Shown: one piece after another, positions 6,217 to 7,802 of the stretch | Position numbering within the stretch: position 1 is the first letter of the stretch | How the letters are laid out: every line of letters starts with the position of its first letter | Origin: Patescibacteria group bacterium | Lineage (GTDB): Bacteria; Patescibacteriota; Minisyncoccia; Moranbacterales; JAKLHP01 | Direction: 5' to 3' | Assembly: GCA_022710085.1 (NCBI GenBank) | Contig: JAKLHP010000035.1 | Coordinates: forward strand, 1-7,802 | Length of the DNA: 7,802 nt | Made by a program: the position numbers and the translations under genes | The notes under the pieces: generated by a model | The model's database searches: none | What the model saw: only the letters and a program-made list of their open reading frames with translations | Told to the model about the DNA's origin: nothing

Positions 6217-6684
6217 CTAAGCAAAATGAGCAAATGCTTTGTTGGCTTCAGCCATTCGATGGGTATCTTCTCTTTTTTTCATCGCAGATCCAGTCTTATT
6301 TGAAGCTTCAATGAATTCATCAGCTAGTTTTTCAGCCATTTTTTTACCTTTTTTCCCTCGGCAAACATTAAGAATCCAGCGCATGGCCAAAGTTTGTCTT
6401 CTTTCTCCTTGAACCGGAACGGGAACCTGATAATTGGCACCTCCTACTCTTCGGGACTTGAGTTCCAAAAGAGGAGAAACATTCTTAATGGCTTGTTCAA
6501 AAACATTAAGTCCGCCTTTTTTGGTCCTTTCGTGGATAATATCAAATGAGTCGTAAATAATTTTTTCCGCTATGCTTCTTTTTCCTTCTTCCATTATCTG
6601 ACCAATAAATCTCCCTACCAAAAGATTTCCGTAGCGAGGATCCGGTTTCCACTTTTTTTCATAATTTCTTTTTCTTCTTGGCAT
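6217..6684 (-). CDS. rpsG: 30S ribosomal protein S7
   Basis: S7 (uS7) nucleates assembly of the 30S head, binds the 3' major domain of 16S rRNA near the E site, and in E. coli represses the str operon post-transcriptionally. The 155-residue length is normal. It opens with MPRRKRNYEKKWKPDPRYGN and contains FEQAIKNVSPLLELKSRR (62-79), RRVGGANYQVPVPV (78-91), a LAMRWILNVCR stretch, and ends KKREDTHRMAEANKAFAHF, all diagnostic. The C-terminus stops right after this block, lacking the longer tail of some proteobacterial S7. The stop codon is TAG. The 107-base spacer after rpsL holds repeats; that between rpsG and fusA holds a large palindrome. There is no clear Shine-Dalgarno before the ATG at 6682-6684. 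Confidence 0.97.
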   Translation of the reverse strand: MPRRKRNYEKKWKPDPRYGNLLVGRFIGQIMEEGKRSIAEKIIYDSFDIIHERTKKGGLNVFEQAIKNVSPLLELKSRRVGGANYQVPVPVQGERRQTLAMRWILNVCRGKKGKKMAEKLADEFIEASNKTGSAMKKREDTHRMAEANKAFAHFA

Positions 6685-6699
6685 ATAAGCTCGTATAAT

Positions 6700-6734
6700 G
6701 TGGAGCGTGGAACGCAGAACGCTACTTCGCTACA
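6700..6734. repeat. 7-base tandem repeat in rpsL-rpsG spacer
   Basis: The plus strand reads GTGGAGC-GTGGAAC-GCAGAAC, three 7-base units (6700-6720), followed by diverged GCTACTT-CGCTACA. Related units occur at 1293-1306 and 270-276 in other spacers. The same 107-base spacer also has a 6-base inverted repeat, ACACTA (6732-6737) with TAGTGT (6783-6788), around an A/T-rich middle. I see no convincing promoter. Confidence 0.5.
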
Positions 6735-6791
6735 CTAATTTTATAAATTTTCATTATTTATTAAACGCTTTACGTTTCGCGCTAGTGTGAT

Positions 6792-7214
6792 TTATTCCTT
6801 GACTTCTTTGGGTTTTTTTGAACCATATTTGCTTCGCCCTCTTTTTCTTTTATCCACTCCAGCGGCATCAAGCACTCCGCGAACGACATGATATCTAACT
6901 CCTGGAAGATCCTGAACCCTTCCTCCTCGAATAACAACGATTGAATGTTCCTGGAGATTGTGTCCGATTCCTGGAATATACGCGGTCACTTCCATTCCAT
7001 TGGTCAGTCTGACTCTGGCTATTTTACGAAGAGCTGAGTTTGGTTTTTTCGGAGTAGTGGTTGCAACCTTGATGCAGACTCCGCGCTTAAATGGTCCGTA
7101 TGATTCAATTGGTTTGTTTTTTATTGTATTAAAAACGCGAGCCAACGCCGGTGACTTCGTTTTCTTTTTGGTTAATTTTCTTGGTCGCTTCTTGAGCTGA
7201 TTAATCGTTGGCAT
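6792..7214 (-). CDS. rpsL: 30S ribosomal protein S12
   Basis: S12 (uS12) sits at the decoding centre and controls tRNA-selection accuracy; it is the classic streptomycin-resistance locus. The 140-residue protein opens with MPTINQL and contains TTTPKKPNSALRKIARVRL (52-70), GHNLQEHS (84-91), IRGGRV-Q-DLPGVRYH (95-109) and a terminal GRSKYGSKKPK. It is longer than E. coli S12 (124) because of a roughly 15-residue insertion around residues 26-42, as in long-form S12 of Firmicutes. Lys56 aligns with E. coli K43 and is kept. Gln101 (codon CAG, 6912-6914) replaces the Lys equivalent to K88. Asp102, the RimO target position, is kept. A TTGACA promoter lies upstream, so this is probably the first gene of the str transcript. 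No Shine-Dalgarno is visible before the ATG at 7212-7214. Confidence 0.97.
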   Translation of the reverse strand: MPTINQLKKRPRKLTKKKTKSPALARVFNTIKNKPIESYGPFKRGVCIKVATTTPKKPNSALRKIARVRLTNGMEVTAYIPGIGHNLQEHSIVVIRGGRVQDLPGVRYHVVRGVLDAAGVDKRKRGRSKYGSKKPKEVKE

Positions 7215-7228
7215 TAAATTACATGACT

Positions 7229-7234
7229 ATTATA
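7229..7234 (-). promoter_or_regulatory. possible second -10 box close to rpsL
   Basis: A perfect TATAAT occurs on the minus strand 14 bases before the rpsL ATG, the same distance as the -10 box before rplC. No good -35 box lies 16-18 bases upstream, so it may be chance in A/T-rich DNA. If active it would give a leader of about 7 bases. Confidence 0.25.
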
Positions 7235-7253
7235 GCTATTGTATCAATCTATT

Positions 7254-7294
7254 TGTTGCAATTATTATCCTTAACAATCCCAATGATTGCAACA
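7254..7294 (-). repeat. inverted repeat in rpsL leader
   Basis: TGTTGCAAT (7254-7262) and ATTGCAACA (7286-7294) on the plus strand are exact complements, giving a 9-base stem with a 23-base loop. If transcription starts near 7360 the hairpin lies within the rpsL 5' leader, about 40 bases before the start codon. No T run follows, so it is not an obvious terminator. It could be an autoregulatory or mRNA-stability element. Confidence 0.55.
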
Positions 7295-7345
7295 TTTTGA
7301 ACATTTACAACGCTTATAATATTTTCAACATAAATAAAAATATCC

Positions 7346-7359
7346 GCTAGTGAACTAGC
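7346..7359 (-). other. small hairpin at predicted 5' end of the str transcript
   Basis: The minus strand reads GCTAG-TTCA-CTAGC, a perfect 5-base stem with a 4-base loop. It starts almost exactly where transcription from the promoter at 7367-7395 should begin (around 7360). A hairpin at the extreme 5' end can protect mRNA from 5'-end-dependent decay. The pairing is seen; the role is inferred. Confidence 0.4.
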
Positions 7360-7366
7360 AAGATTA

Positions 7367-7395
7367 ATATTACAGAATATACAAAATATTGTCAA
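7367..7395 (-). promoter_or_regulatory. candidate sigma-70-type promoter of the str operon (rpsL)
   Basis: A perfect TTGACA (7390-7395) is followed after 17 bases by TAATAT (7367-7372, four of six consensus bases) on the minus strand. It lies 55 bases beyond the peptidase stop codon and about 150 bases before rpsL. That makes it the best candidate promoter for rpsL-rpsG-fusA-tuf-rpsJ. I found no clear terminator between the peptidase gene and this promoter, so read-through is possible. Confidence 0.6.
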
Positions 7396-7450
7396 TGTTT
7401 GCCCATTAAATAAAAGTGTTTAAAACATCCTTCTTTTTGAGGTATATGAA

Positions 7451-7802
7451 TTATAGCCCAACTACGAAATGGAAGAATATGCCCAACATAAATTGTAAGA
7501 ATATTCCCAAAAAATTAGAAAAGATGAAAATGAAAAATAAGAGTGCCATAAAACCAAACTGCTCCAGCATTATTATTGTCTCTGTCTTAAGACGAAGGAT
7601 AGCAAAAATAAGTTTCGATCCATCAAGTGGCGGGATGGGGATAAGATTAAAAAATGCCAGGAATACATTGATTATTATAATCATTGAAAAAATCAAAAAA
7701 AAGATGGAGGAAAAAGATCCTGAAATGCTGGAAGCCAGATTTTCATAATTCCTACTCAGAAGATTTTGAATAATATCCAATTTTATCAATGAGCTCATAT
7801 AC
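7451..7802 (-). CDS. M50-family (site-2 protease-like) membrane metallopeptidase, C-terminal part
   Basis: The frame is open through the right edge (the codon before the first visible Met is TAT), so this is the C-terminal 117 or so residues of a longer gene. It contains two strongly hydrophobic membrane segments. After the first comes FNLIPIPPLDGSK, the hallmark of the YwhC/SpoIVFB-like M50 group, in which the Asp of the LDG motif is the third zinc ligand. EQFGFMALLFF and a hydrophobic end follow, as in that group. The zinc-binding HExxH motif expected nearer the N-terminus lies outside the window. These enzymes cut substrates within or next to the membrane; the substrate here is unknown. 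It points the same way as the ribosomal genes but is separated from rpsL by 236 bases with a promoter, so functional linkage is doubtful. Confidence 0.85.
   Translation of the reverse strand, partial: YMSSLIKLDIIQNLLSRNYENLASSISGSFSSIFFLIFSMIIIINVFLAFFNLIPIPPLDGSKLIFAILRLKTETIIMLEQFGFMALLFFIFIFSNFLGIFLQFMLGIFFHFVVGL

Noticed and set aside
7090..7137. Insertion in S12 around residues 26-42 as a novel domain
   Set aside because: Long-form S12 proteins of Firmicutes have a similar insertion at this point, so it is a known length variant.
7416..7748. A Lys/Ile-rich plus-strand frame of 110 codons
   Set aside because: It is antisense to the M50 peptidase end, whose NLIPIPPLDG motif and membrane segments make the minus strand the real coding strand.

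Overview
The window is an A+T-rich stretch of a bacterial chromosome carrying the junction of the str and S10 ribosomal operons, all on the minus strand. Read in the direction of transcription (right to left) the order is: the tail of an M50 membrane peptidase gene, rpsL, rpsG, fusA, tuf, rpsJ, rplC, rplD, rplW and the 5' end of rplB. Every protein gene is intact except the two cut by the window edges. All long plus-strand reading frames are shadows.

The organism is clearly bacterial (bacterial EF-G and EF-Tu, bacterial-type S12, S7, S10, L2, L3, L4 and L23). My best guess is a member of the Candidate Phyla Radiation/Patescibacteria. The guess rests on high A+T, a short L3, a Lys/Glu-rich extension on L23, the lack of a clear Shine-Dalgarno sequence at every visible start, and hairpin-rich and repeat-rich spacers. 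No rRNA or lineage marker is visible, so this is inference. The code is standard: no internal TGA occurs in long genes such as fusA.

Layout: 7451-7802 holds the C-terminal part of the peptidase. 7215-7450 is the rpsL upstream region, with a TTGACA/TAATAT promoter and two hairpins. rpsL and rpsG follow, separated by a spacer with 7-base repeats. The rpsG-fusA spacer holds a roughly 128-base inverted-repeat element. The fusA-tuf spacer holds a near-consensus promoter for tuf. The tuf-rpsJ spacer holds an 11-base inverted repeat. The 199-base rpsJ-rplC spacer is the most interesting region: it contains an intrinsic terminator whose 5' arm can instead join a longer competing hairpin, preceded by other mutually exclusive pairings, and then a promoter just before rplC. 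The rplC-rplD spacer holds short tandem repeats, while rplD, rplW and rplB are closely packed.

Together the genes supply the decoding centre and 30S head (S12, S7, S10), the two elongation GTPases, and the early-assembly and exit-tunnel proteins of the 50S subunit (L3, L4, L23, L2). The layout suggests a str transcript ending after rpsJ and a separate S10 transcript beginning at rplC, with tuf also transcribed from its own promoter. No new protein system is visible. The candidate novelties are regulatory RNA and repeat structures, plus a natural Lys-to-Gln change in S12 at a classic streptomycin-resistance position.
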